Assembly (NCBI GenBank): GCA_046541805.1
Contig: JBKHCM010000006.1
Span: forward strand, 1 to 53,380
Length of the DNA stretch: 53,380 nt
Reading direction: 5' to 3'
DNA from: JAAAPF01 sp046541805
GTDB taxonomy: Bacteria; Pseudomonadota; Alphaproteobacteria; Geminicoccales; Geminicoccaceae
Shown here: positions 26,305 to 33,076 of the stretch, in pieces
Layout of the letters: each line of letters starts with the position of its first letter
Position numbering within the stretch: position 1 is the stretch's first letter
Program-made: the position numbers and the translations under genes
The notes under the pieces: generated by a model
Seen by the model: only the letters and a program-made list of their open reading frames with translations
What the model was told of the DNA's origin: nothing
Database searches by the model: none

Positions 26305-28239
26305 TCAGTCCTTCCAAAGGTGATTGGCGGCGTATTTGAGGATCGTGTCGATGGTCTCCTCAGGATACCCGTTGTCGATCAAGGTCTGCACCATCCGATC
26401 GTAGCGCTCGACCTGCTCCTCGTCGCGGGTCCGCGCCTTGGTGATGATGCGGCTGATGTCGCGCACCGAACTCATCAGCTTCTTCTCGATCGCCTCCTTC
26501 AACGGCTCGTAGGCGGTGTAGGAGACGGTCTCGCCGCGGCGGGTCGCTCGCCAGAGGAAGGCGATCACCTCCTGGCGGAAGCCCTCGGCGGCTGGCCCGA
26601 TGATGGCGATCTGCTCCTCGATCGACTTGAGGAACGCCTCGTCGGGATTGAGCTCTTCGCCGGTGTGCTGGTCCTTCAGCTTGGTCTTGGTGACGAACGC
26701 CTCGGCATGGTCGAGGTAGTTGTGGAAAAGCGTTTCCGCCTGCTCCTGGAAGGAGTAGACGAAGGCCTTGGTGATGTCCTTCTCGAGTAGCTCCAGATAG
26801 ACCTTGTGCAGGGTGTCCTGCAAGAACTCGAGATACTGCTTCTTGATGTCGTCGGCGAGGTCGGCCTCGCGGACCATGTGGATCAGCGCCTCGCGCACCG
26901 ACAGCGGGTGGATCGCCTCGGGGTTCTGGCTCAAGGCGGCGTCCAACGCCTTCATGATGAAGCGCGTCGAGATGCCGAACATGCCCTCGCGCTTGGCGTC
27001 CTCGTAGAGCTCGCCCACCGAGATCTTCTTCGTGCGCCCCTTCTCCACGACCTCGTCGCCGTTGTAGAGACGCAGCTTGGTCATCAGATCGCATTTTGGG
27101 GTCGGCTCGAGGCGCGACAGGATCGCGAACATCGACGCGATCTCGAGCGTGTGCGGCGCGATCTTGGCCTGAAAGTTCGACTGGTCGATGAACTTGTTGT
27201 AGATCTTGACCTCTTCCGAGAGTCGCAGGTTGTAGGGCACCTTCACCACGACGATCCGGTCGAGGATCGCCTCGTTGGTGTGGTCGGCCTTGAACCGCTG
27301 CCACTCGGCCTCGTTCGAGTGCGCCACGATGCTGGTGTCGACCGAGCAGGTGCCGTGCCGGCCGGGAGCCGGGATGAACTTCTCCTGGGTGGCCGTGATC
27401 ATCGTGTGCAGGTATTCGGTGTCGTTCTTGAACACCTCGATGAATTCGACCATGCCGCGGTTGCCGACGTTGAAGGCGCCGTTCAACTGCAGAATGCGGG
27501 GATCGCCCTCGGAGTAGCGGTCGAGCTTCGAGATGTCCTCGGAGCCGATGAGCACCGAGGTATCCTGGTTGTTGGGATCGACCGGCGGCACGACGCCGAT
27601 GCCGCGTTGCCCGCGCTTGGAGAAGGTCATGGTGCGGACGGGCATCTCCTCGTACTTGCCGTCGAACTCGTTCAACAGCCGCCAGCGGGTCGGCGGGCAG
27701 AGGTCACCCTCGATCTTGACGCCCAGCATCTCCTCGAACGCCGGGCGGAGGTGCCGGGGGATCAGCGTGAGCGGGTCGCCGAACATCGGACAGCCGTCGA
27801 TGACGTAGAGGGGCGGCAGCTGCTCCAGGCCGCGCTTCAGCCGCTCGACCAGCGAGCTCTTACCGGAGCCCACCGGCCCCATGAGGTAGAGGACCTGTTT
27901 GGCTTCCTCGCCGCCCATGGCCGCGGCGTGATAGTAGCGCACGATCTTGTCGAGCGTCCGCTCCATCCCGAAGAACTCGTCCTCGAAGAAGCGGTAGGTC
28001 GGCGGGATCCGATCCCCGAAGATGCGGCGCAGGCGCGAATCCGTCTCCGGGTCCTTAGGCTCGACACCCGGGCCTACGATCATCTCGTAGATGCGCCGAT
28101 GCGACAGCCAGGCCAGGGACGGATCCGCTTTCACCTTTTCGAGGTATTCCAGGAACGTGCCGCGCCATTCGAACTTCTGGCGTTCCGCCCGATCCCGGGC
28201 GATGAGATCCGCAAAGTCGTTGTTCGGCGCTTCGGCCAT
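26305..28239 (-). CDS. prkA: PrkA family serine protein kinase/AAA+ protein
   Basis: A 644-residue protein (YeaG in E. coli). The AAA domain has Walker A GPVGSGKSS at about residue 120 to 130, and IDGCPMFGDPLTLIP and HSNEAEWQRF further on. A C-terminal PrkA kinase-like domain includes HTLEIASMFAILSRLEP and the segment ending YAANHLWKD. It has been described as a serine kinase; other work supports an AAA+ protease/ATPase role. The ATG at 28239 has AAGGA nine bases upstream. A second ATG at 28248 touches that AAGGA and is less likely. First gene of a three-gene operon with yeaH and spoVR. Confidence 0.95.
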   Translation of the reverse strand: MAEAPNNDFADLIARDRAERQKFEWRGTFLEYLEKVKADPSLAWLSHRRIYEMIVGPGVEPKDPETDSRLRRIFGDRIPPTYRFFEDEFFGMERTLDKIVRYYHAAAMGGEEAKQVLYLMGPVGSGKSSLVERLKRGLEQLPPLYVIDGCPMFGDPLTLIPRHLRPAFEEMLGVKIEGDLCPPTRWRLLNEFDGKYEEMPVRTMTFSKRGQRGIGVVPPVDPNNQDTSVLIGSEDISKLDRYSEGDPRILQLNGAFNVGNRGMVEFIEVFKNDTEYLHTMITATQEKFIPAPGRHGTCSVDTSIVAHSNEAEWQRFKADHTNEAILDRIVVVKVPYNLRLSEEVKIYNKFIDQSNFQAKIAPHTLEIASMFAILSRLEPTPKCDLMTKLRLYNGDEVVEKGRTKKISVGELYEDAKREGMFGISTRFIMKALDAALSQNPEAIHPLSVREALIHMVREADLADDIKKQYLEFLQDTLHKVYLELLEKDITKAFVYSFQEQAETLFHNYLDHAEAFVTKTKLKDQHTGEELNPDEAFLKSIEEQIAIIGPAAEGFRQEVIAFLWRATRRGETVSYTAYEPLKEAIEKKLMSSVRDISRIITKARTRDEEQVERYDRMVQTLIDNGYPEETIDTILKYAANHLWKD

Positions 28240-28297
28240 CCGCGTCATTCCTTACTGAGACGTGGCGTCAAGTCCGTACGATGGGAGCCCCGCGAGC

Positions 28298-28323
28298 CTG
28301 ATTTCTTATCAGTGAGGAGTATA
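28298..28323 (-). promoter_or_regulatory. candidate prkA promoter with overlapping dyad
   Basis: On the minus strand TATACT (28323 to 28318) fits a minus-10 hexamer at 5 of 6 positions, about 75 bases upstream of the prkA ATG. No good minus-35 is visible, which would fit an alternative sigma factor. Just after it lies the dyad CTGAT-N5-ATCAG (28298 to 28312), at the expected transcription start. Seen by eye; no activity is implied. Confidence 0.3.
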
Positions 28324-28749
28324 GCCGAAAACGAGACGCTGGCACGCGACGTTTTGCCCGCCGCGACGGCGACGAGCGCAAGATGAACTTGGTGTCACGC
28401 TGCAACGTCGACACGACCGTGAACGGCCTCCTCGCCGCGAGAACGCAACACCCGCGCGCCGTACCCGGAGGGCGCGCCGGCCAACGTCCAGCGGTCGAAG
28501 CCGGGTCGAGGCACCACCTCTCTGACCGTCGCGGCGCATATCCATTCTTGGTCAGCACAGTCCAAAGGTATCGCATCTCGGCTCGCGACGACAGCCCCGA
28601 CACGCCCCGGAAAAGCGTCCCCGGCCGGCTGCGGCGCCTTGCCGCGCCGGTAGGCGGCCAGCGAGCGCGTTCACCCAAGCCGCGAGACGCGCTAGCCGCG
28701 TTGGTGGAGCGCCGGGACAACGAGACCGGGCCGAGAGGGGGAGCCTGAC
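28324..28749. other. intergenic region between divergent prkA and fadL-like genes
   Basis: About 430 bases with no convincing gene. A plus-strand frame of 121 codons from 28383 has low-complexity, Arg-rich composition and no recognisable domain. The region presumably holds the promoter of the FadL-type gene (a weak candidate is TTGGTC near 28548 with TATCGC near 28569). A Shine-Dalgarno GAGAGGGGGAG precedes the ATG at 28750. No strong terminator or repeat seen. Confidence 0.5.
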
Positions 28750-29985
28750 ATGAAGCGCGCGCTGCTGACGGCCGGAGTCTCGGCGATCATGCAATTTCAG
28801 GTTTCGGCGTGGGCCTCCGGTTTCGCGATACGCGAGCAGAGCGCGAGCTTCCTGGGCCTCTCCTTCGCCGGTGTCGCCGCCGGCGGCCACGACATCTCGA
28901 CGATGTTCTTCAACCCGGCGACGCTCACCCGCCACGACGGAGAGGTGGTGCACGTCTCGGCGAGCTACGTCCTGCCGACGGCCACCTTCGACCTCGCTCG
29001 GGCCCGCGATGGCGCCGGCGCCCCGCTCAGCGGCGCCGGTGGCAACATCGCCGACGACGCCGTCGTGCCCGCGGTCTACGCCGCGCTCGGCGGCGAGGCG
29101 TGGTCCTTCGGCACCGGGATGACGGCGCCCTTCGGGCTGCGGACCGACGCGCCGGACGACTGGGCCGGGCGCTACTATGCCACCGAGACCGAGCTCGCCA
29201 CCGTCAACGTCAACCCCGTGCTCGCCTACGACGTGAGCGAGCGGCTCACCGTCGCCATCGGCGCCGTCGCGCAATACGCCGACGCCACGCTCGCCAACGC
29301 CCGGTCGACGCCGCTCGGCGACGCCCGGGCCGAGGTCACGGGCGACGACTGGGACTACGGCTTCACCCTCGGTCTGCTGACCGAGCCGCGGCCGGGCACC
29401 CGGATCGGCCTCGGCTACCGCTCACAGGTCAACCACACCCTCAAAGGTGAATTCGAGGCGACCGCGATGGCCGACGGCTCGCGGCTGCAGCGCGAGACGG
29501 GGCGGGCGGCGCTGGCCACCCCGCAGGTCGCATCCCTCGGGGTGCGCCAGCACGTGAGCGGCCGCCTCGACGTTCTCGGCACCCTCGAATGGACCGGGTG
29601 GAGCAGCTTCGACGAGCTGCGCATCGGCCTCGGCAACGGCGACCAGATCGTGACCGAGGAACGCTGGCACGACACGTGGTTCGCGGCGCTCGGGGTCGAG
29701 TATCGGCCGCGGCCGGACCTCGCGCTGACCGCTGGCGCCGCCTTCGATCAGTCGCCGATCGACGATCGGTTTCGCACCCCGCGCATTCCCGGCAACGACC
29801 GGACGTGGCTGTCCGTCGGCGCCGCCTGGACCCTGCGCGAACGGCTGACGATCGGCGCCGGCTACTCCCGGATCTTCGTCGCCGACGGCGACGTCGCTCT
29901 CGACGACCCCACCCGCGGCGAGCTGCGCGGCAGCTTCGACAACGGTGTCGACATCCTGGCGGTGCACGGAACGCTACGCTTTTGA
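28750..29985 (+). CDS. FadL/OmpP1/TodX family outer-membrane porin
   Basis: A 411-residue outer-membrane beta-barrel that would take up long-chain fatty acids or other hydrophobic compounds. The signal peptide ends near VSAWA (residue about 23). The mature N-terminus is the plug segment typical of the family, SGFAIREQSASFLGLSFAG, with ISTMFFNPATLTR. Later markers are APFGLRTDAPDDWAGRYYA, LGYRSQVNHTLKG, and a C-terminal beta strand ending in Phe (VHGTLRF), as recognised by the BAM complex. No fad genes lie next to it, although ETF-ubiquinone oxidoreductase, which accepts electrons from fatty acid oxidation, is in the window. Confidence 0.93.
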   Translation: MKRALLTAGVSAIMQFQVSAWASGFAIREQSASFLGLSFAGVAAGGHDISTMFFNPATLTRHDGEVVHVSASYVLPTATFDLARARDGAGAPLSGAGGNIADDAVVPAVYAALGGEAWSFGTGMTAPFGLRTDAPDDWAGRYYATETELATVNVNPVLAYDVSERLTVAIGAVAQYADATLANARSTPLGDARAEVTGDDWDYGFTLGLLTEPRPGTRIGLGYRSQVNHTLKGEFEATAMADGSRLQRETGRAALATPQVASLGVRQHVSGRLDVLGTLEWTGWSSFDELRIGLGNGDQIVTEERWHDTWFAALGVEYRPRPDLALTAGAAFDQSPIDDRFRTPRIPGNDRTWLSVGAAWTLRERLTIGAGYSRIFVADGDVALDDPTRGELRGSFDNGVDILAVHGTLRF

Positions 29986-30069
29986 GGTGGTCGTTGCGCT
30001 CGGTGAAGGAATATGTTCTTATTAGAGGACCCCCGCAACGGCGCGGCCGGCGGTGCCGAGGAGAGAATG

Positions 30070-30411
30070 ATGAGCGCGACCAAATACGCCCGCGATTTCA
30101 GCGGTTCCAGCATCGCGATGGCCCACTGGAAGTGGGGTAGCCGGCGCGAACTCGCCGTGGCTGCGTCCCCGCAGCGCTCGACCACGGCCTTGGACGGTCA
30201 CCTGGTCTTCGTCGAGACCTCGACAGCGGTGCATTTCCGTCTCGGCGACGCCGACGTCACCGCCGACAGCTCGGACCCGGTGCTCAAGCCTGGCGCCGTC
30301 TACGCCTTTCCGCGCGCCAAGGGCGAGGACTATCTGTCGGCGGTGACCGCCGCCGAGGCGAAGGAGGGCATGCTTCAGTTCTGGGAGGCCGACAGCTTCG
30401 AAGAGGCCTGA
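30070..30411 (+). CDS. small protein of unknown function
   Basis: A 113-residue soluble protein; I recognise no domain. It is mainly beta-like and moderately acidic: FSGSSIAMAHWKWGSRREL near the N-terminus, TALDGHLVFVETSTAVHFRLGD in the middle and VLKPGAVYAFPRAKGEDY later, ending LQFWEADSFEEA. The spacing of short strands and the phrase VLKPGAVYAFP recall small cupin-like barrels, but no metal-binding histidines line up. The second of two adjacent ATGs (30070) has GAGGAG 6 bases upstream; the first is at 30067. Codon usage matches neighbouring genes, which supports it being real. It lies just upstream of tRNA-Arg(TCT), in the opposite direction. Confidence 0.7.
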   Translation: MSATKYARDFSGSSIAMAHWKWGSRRELAVAASPQRSTTALDGHLVFVETSTAVHFRLGDADVTADSSDPVLKPGAVYAFPRAKGEDYLSAVTAAEAKEGMLQFWEADSFEEA

Positions 30412-30416
30412 GCCGA

Positions 30417-30493
30417 TGGCGCCCCCGGCAGGACTCGAACCTGCGACCGCCCGCTTAGAAGGCGGGTGCTCTATCCGGCTGAGCTACGGGAGC
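30417..30493 (-). tRNA. tRNA-Arg (anticodon TCT)
   Basis: Cloverleaf on the minus strand. Acceptor stem GCTCCCG/CGGGGGC with one U-G pair, D arm AGCTCAGCCGGATAGAGC, anticodon stem CCCGC/GCGGG with loop CTTCTAA giving anticodon TCT (reads AGA), T arm GGTTCGAGTCC. The discriminator is G and CCA is encoded. It is immediately downstream of the NDUFS4-like gene on the same strand. Confidence 0.96.
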
Positions 30494-30544
30494 TCTCGAC
30501 CATAGAGCCCGAGAGCGCCGCGCGGCGCAAGCCCAGCGTCGCGC

Positions 30545-30832
30545 TCAGGTCCGGCGGATGAAGTTCTCGGCGTAGGACTTGGGCTTGATCCGTCGCTCGT
30601 GCGGCTCGTCGACGGTGAAGTCGAGCCCCTCGCGCCGGGCGTAGGCGATCGCCGCCTCCTTGGTGGGAAACCGCATCACCACCTGGTTTTCGGTGTCGCC
30701 GGAGCCGACCCAGCCGATCAGCGCGTCGGGCTCGCGCCGCTCCTTCGGCTCCATCTCCAACAGCCAAAAGCGCGTCTTGCCGCGTCCCGACGACACGGCC
30801 GGCTTCGCCGGTCGGTAGATCCGTGCGGTCAT
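30545..30832 (-). CDS. NDUFS4-like NADH dehydrogenase accessory subunit (ETC complex I subunit)
   Basis: A 95-residue protein matching the C-terminal domain of the 18-kDa complex I accessory subunit NDUFS4. It shows ARIYRPAKPAVSSG at the start, TRFWLLEMEP, the tryptophan segment LIGWVGSGDT, VVMRFPTKEAAIAYARREG and the terminal RRIKPKSYAENF. In Paracoccus such a protein is part of the purified complex I; here it probably sits on the peripheral arm facing the cytoplasm. It is a stand-alone gene, not within a nuo operon. The ATG at 30832 gives the standard N-terminus; in-frame codons upstream to 31093 have no family similarity. Confidence 0.92.
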   Translation of the reverse strand: MTARIYRPAKPAVSSGRGKTRFWLLEMEPKERREPDALIGWVGSGDTENQVVMRFPTKEAAIAYARREGLDFTVDEPHERRIKPKSYAENFIRRT

Positions 30833-31040
30833 CCGTGGCCGCTCCGCCAAAAACTGCGTGTCGGGGGCTTCTATGGCGCGTCGCGAACGGCGCGTCCAGA
30901 GGGTGGCCGGGCGCGGCGAACGCTTGCGTCTATGGCGAAGGGAGCGGTTCTCTTTCGCGGTTTCCTGGTTCACACTGTAGGCGGAAGCTCGGGTGTCGCC
31001 GTCGGCTAGGCGGCGATGACGCAGACGGGAGGTGACGATA

Positions 31041-31427
31041 GTGAGCGATCGTTTCGAACGCGGCAACGCGGTCCGCCGCGAAGTCCTCGGCAATGCCTAT
31101 GTCGACCGCAAGACCGAGCAGACGCACGACTTCGACGCCGAATACCAGCGCTTCACCATCGAGACGGTGTGGGCCGAGGTGTGGGCGCGGCCCGATCTCG
31201 ACCGGCGCACCCGCTCGTTGATCACGCTGGCCCTCGCTGCGGCCCAGGGCAATCAAGAAGAGTTCGCGCTGCACATCCGCGGTGCGCGCAACAACGGCGT
31301 TACGCCCCAAGAACTCCGCGAGATGCTCCTGCACGTGGCGGTCTACGCCGGCGTGCCGGCGGCCAACACGGCGACGCGCACCGCCAAGCGGGTGCTCGCC
31401 GAGGAGATGGTCGAAGGCTCGATTTGA
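31041..31427 (+). CDS. carboxymuconolactone decarboxylase family protein (PcaC-like)
   Basis: A 128-residue alpha-helical protein closely matching gamma-carboxymuconolactone decarboxylase of protocatechuate breakdown. Typical segments are VRREVLGNAYVDR, TVWAEVWARPDLDRRTRSLI, LHIRGARNNGVTPQELREML and the VAVYAGVPAAN motif. No other pca genes are close, so a different role (for example an AhpD-like one) cannot be excluded, although the CxxC of AhpD is absent. The GTG at 31041 follows GGGAGG by 8 bases and is preferred over the GTG at 31032. Confidence 0.88.
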   Translation: MSDRFERGNAVRREVLGNAYVDRKTEQTHDFDAEYQRFTIETVWAEVWARPDLDRRTRSLITLALAAAQGNQEEFALHIRGARNNGVTPQELREMLLHVAVYAGVPAANTATRTAKRVLAEEMVEGSI

Positions 31428-31435
31428 GCCGACCG

Positions 31436-31461
31436 GCGCCGGGCGCCGCGGCGCCCGGCGC
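31436..31461. terminator. 26-bp perfect palindrome between convergent genes, likely bidirectional terminator
   Basis: A perfect palindrome of 26 bp (12-bp arms GCGCCGGGCGCC and its complement around a GC centre) starts 8 bases after the PcaC-like stop, with the convergent DUF2892 gene ending at 31512. No T-run follows, so it is not a classical intrinsic terminator. The position between convergent stops makes transcript-end or mRNA-protection function the likeliest. Confidence 0.5.
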
Positions 31462-31511
31462 GGGTGAGGCGGGCGGGCGCGCCACCGTGGCGACGCCCCG
31501 CCGCCGGCCGC

Positions 31512-31712
31512 TTATGCGGTCTTCTTGTCGCTGCAGGTGTTCATGCCGAGCAACGAATAGGCCGGGCATGTGCGCATCAGGCCGGTCGCGAGCGGCACAA
31601 GGCCGATCAGTCCCCAAAGCGTCTGCGGACCGACGAAGACCAGCGCCAGGAGCGCAAGGCCGACGACGATCCGGATGATGCGATCGACGTTTCCGACGTT
31701 GGTGGCGAACAT
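31512..31712 (-). CDS. DUF2892 small inner-membrane protein
   Basis: A 66-residue protein with two hydrophobic helices, starting MFATNVGNVDRIIRIVVG, the standard N-terminus of DUF2892, and ending with cysteines in RTCPAYSLLGMNTCSDKK. The same domain forms the membrane part of the rhodanese YgaP. The ATG at 31712 has a strong AGGAGG eight bases upstream; a longer frame to 31733 is not needed. It lies 72 bases downstream of a Crp/Fnr-type regulator on the same strand, a pairing common for DUF2892 proteins, and is probably controlled by it. Confidence 0.9.
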   Translation of the reverse strand: MFATNVGNVDRIIRIVVGLALLALVFVGPQTLWGLIGLVPLATGLMRTCPAYSLLGMNTCSDKKTA

Positions 31713-31774
31713 GGGTGGGTCCTCCTTTGGCATGGTGCTGGAACTCTACATTACCGGACGGCGCTTCGGCTGTC

Positions 31775-31789
31775 GGTGACTTGATCACC
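31775..31789. promoter_or_regulatory. dyad GGTGA-N5-TCACC before the DUF2892 gene, possible Crp/Fnr-type site
   Basis: GGTGACTTGATCACC reads as two GGTGA half-sites with a 5-base centre. It overlaps the stop codon of the Crp/Fnr-type gene and lies 63 bases upstream of the DUF2892 start. The half-site is close to the TGTGA used by CRP, but the spacing is one base shorter than in E. coli. An autoregulatory operator is possible, not shown. Confidence 0.3.
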
Positions 31790-32441
31790 CTTCGCCTTCG
31801 GCGACGCGCCGCAGCCGCCTCCGGTCCAACAACCGGATGCGATGTCGGTCGAGGGCGACGAGGCCGCTCTTCGCAAAGCGCTCGAGCTGGCGGCTCACCA
31901 CCTCGCGGGCGGTGCCGATGTCGGCCGCGAGCGCGGCGTGGGTGAGGGCGACCGCATCCCCCTCGGCGCGGCTCAACAGCGCCGCCGCCAGACGGACCGG
32001 GATCGGTGTGAACGCGGTGAGCTCCACCACCTGCGTCAAGCTCTGAAAGCGCCGCGCCACCTGGCTCAACAGGAACCCGCGGAAGGCGTCGCTCGCCGCC
32101 AATCGGCGCTCGAAATCGCCTTGGCGCAGCATCACCCCGTCGAGATCGCTCTCGGCGGTCCCGAAGGCGGTGTAGGGGATGTGCGCGACGAGACACTGGA
32201 AGGTCTGGACGCAGAGCTCGCCCGGCCCGACCCGATAGAGCGTCGCCTCCCGGCCCGACGCGCCCACCAGCGCGACCCGGATGCGGCCGTCACCGAGGAG
32301 GATGTAGCCCGGGCAGACGTCGCCGGGGCGGAACAGGATCGTGCCCGCCGCCGCGGCGAAGGGCAGCGCGTCGGCGAGCACGGCGGTGACGACACCCGAG
32401 GGGACGCCCGCCGCCTCGAGCCGTTCGGGCCCACACGCCAT
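31785..32441 (-). CDS. Crp/Fnr family transcriptional regulator
   Basis: A 218-residue regulator with an N-terminal cyclic-nucleotide-binding-like barrel (LFRPGDVCPGYILLGDGRIRV, in part; RVGPGELCVQTFQCLV), a dimerisation helix (FRGFLLSQVARRFQSLTQVVE) and a C-terminal winged helix (ALTHAALAADIGTAREVVSRQLERF). The phosphate-binding Glu/Arg pair of true cAMP binders is missing. Cysteines at about 10, 43, 76 and 82 suggest a redox, metal or sulfide signal instead, but no Fnr-type cluster motif is evident. The ATG has GGGAGG six bases upstream. Likely target: the DUF2892 gene downstream. Confidence 0.9.
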   Translation of the reverse strand: MACGPERLEAAGVPSGVVTAVLADALPFAAAAGTILFRPGDVCPGYILLGDGRIRVALVGASGREATLYRVGPGELCVQTFQCLVAHIPYTAFGTAESDLDGVMLRQGDFERRLAASDAFRGFLLSQVARRFQSLTQVVELTAFTPIPVRLAAALLSRAEGDAVALTHAALAADIGTAREVVSRQLERFAKSGLVALDRHRIRLLDRRRLRRVAEGEG

Positions 32442-32462
32442 GCCGTCCTCCCTCGCCCCGCC

Positions 32463-33059
32463 TCAGCCGCCGCCGACCCCGATCAGCACCTCGTTGCGGC
32501 GCAAAAAGCCGGGCGTGAACGGATCGTCGTAATAGGCGTAGGTCGCCACCGTCGTCGCGTCGAGCCCGCGCTCGGCGATCCAGGCGCGCAAGCGTTCCTC
32601 CTGCGTCGCGATCGCCGCATCGTCCCAACCGCCGCTGAAGCGAACCGCGGCCATCCGCTGCGGTTCGGTGCGCAGGAGCCGGACATCGGCCTGCGCCGGC
32701 CGGGGCAGGTCGTCGAGCGACCGGTCGCGGGGCATGATGAAGCGCACGCGCCAGCTGCCGCCGCCGGCGGGCTCCTGGGTCACGGGCGCGGTCATCGCGA
32801 TCTTCTCGCCGCCGCGCTCCTTGGCGAAGATGTAGCCGGCCAGGGGGCGAAAGCCGCCGCGCAGCGCCTGCCCGCGCGCGCCGTCGCGGACCACCTCGGC
32901 CACCGTCATCGCCGGGTAGTCGCGCAGCTCCATATCACCGTCCCGGCTGACGACGACGTAGTTCGGCGTCTCGATGTGGCGCGTGTTGTACCACCATGCC
33001 GCGACGGTGCCCGCCGCCAAAACGCCCAGACCACCCAGCACCCAGATCACGGTCCGCAT
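32463..33059 (-). CDS. SOUL family haem-binding protein, membrane-anchored
   Basis: A 198-residue protein with one N-terminal membrane helix (VIWVLGGLGVLAAGTVAAWW) and a periplasmic SOUL domain: ETPNYVVVSRDGDMELRDYP, LAGYIFAKERGGEKIAMTAPV (the family hallmark is KIAMTAPV), VRFIMPRDRS, ATYAYYDDPFTPGFLRRNEV. SOUL proteins bind haem or porphyrin; bacterial roles are little known. The ATG at 33059 gives a clean signal anchor. It starts 17 bases after the tandem thioredoxin-fold gene, so the two are probably one operon. Confidence 0.9.
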   Translation of the reverse strand: MRTVIWVLGGLGVLAAGTVAAWWYNTRHIETPNYVVVSRDGDMELRDYPAMTVAEVVRDGARGQALRGGFRPLAGYIFAKERGGEKIAMTAPVTQEPAGGGSWRVRFIMPRDRSLDDLPRPAQADVRLLRTEPQRMAAVRFSGGWDDAAIATQEERLRAWIAERGLDATTVATYAYYDDPFTPGFLRRNEVLIGVGGG

Positions 33060-33076
33060 CCCTCGTCCTCGCCGCC

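Noticed and set aside
28383..28748. Possible 121-residue gene upstream of the FadL porin
   Set aside because: No ribosome site, low-complexity basic composition and no recognisable motif.
9175..30493. Genomic island integrated at one of the tRNA-Arg genes
   Set aside because: No integrase, no direct repeat of a tRNA 3-prime end and no change in composition beside any of the three tRNAs.
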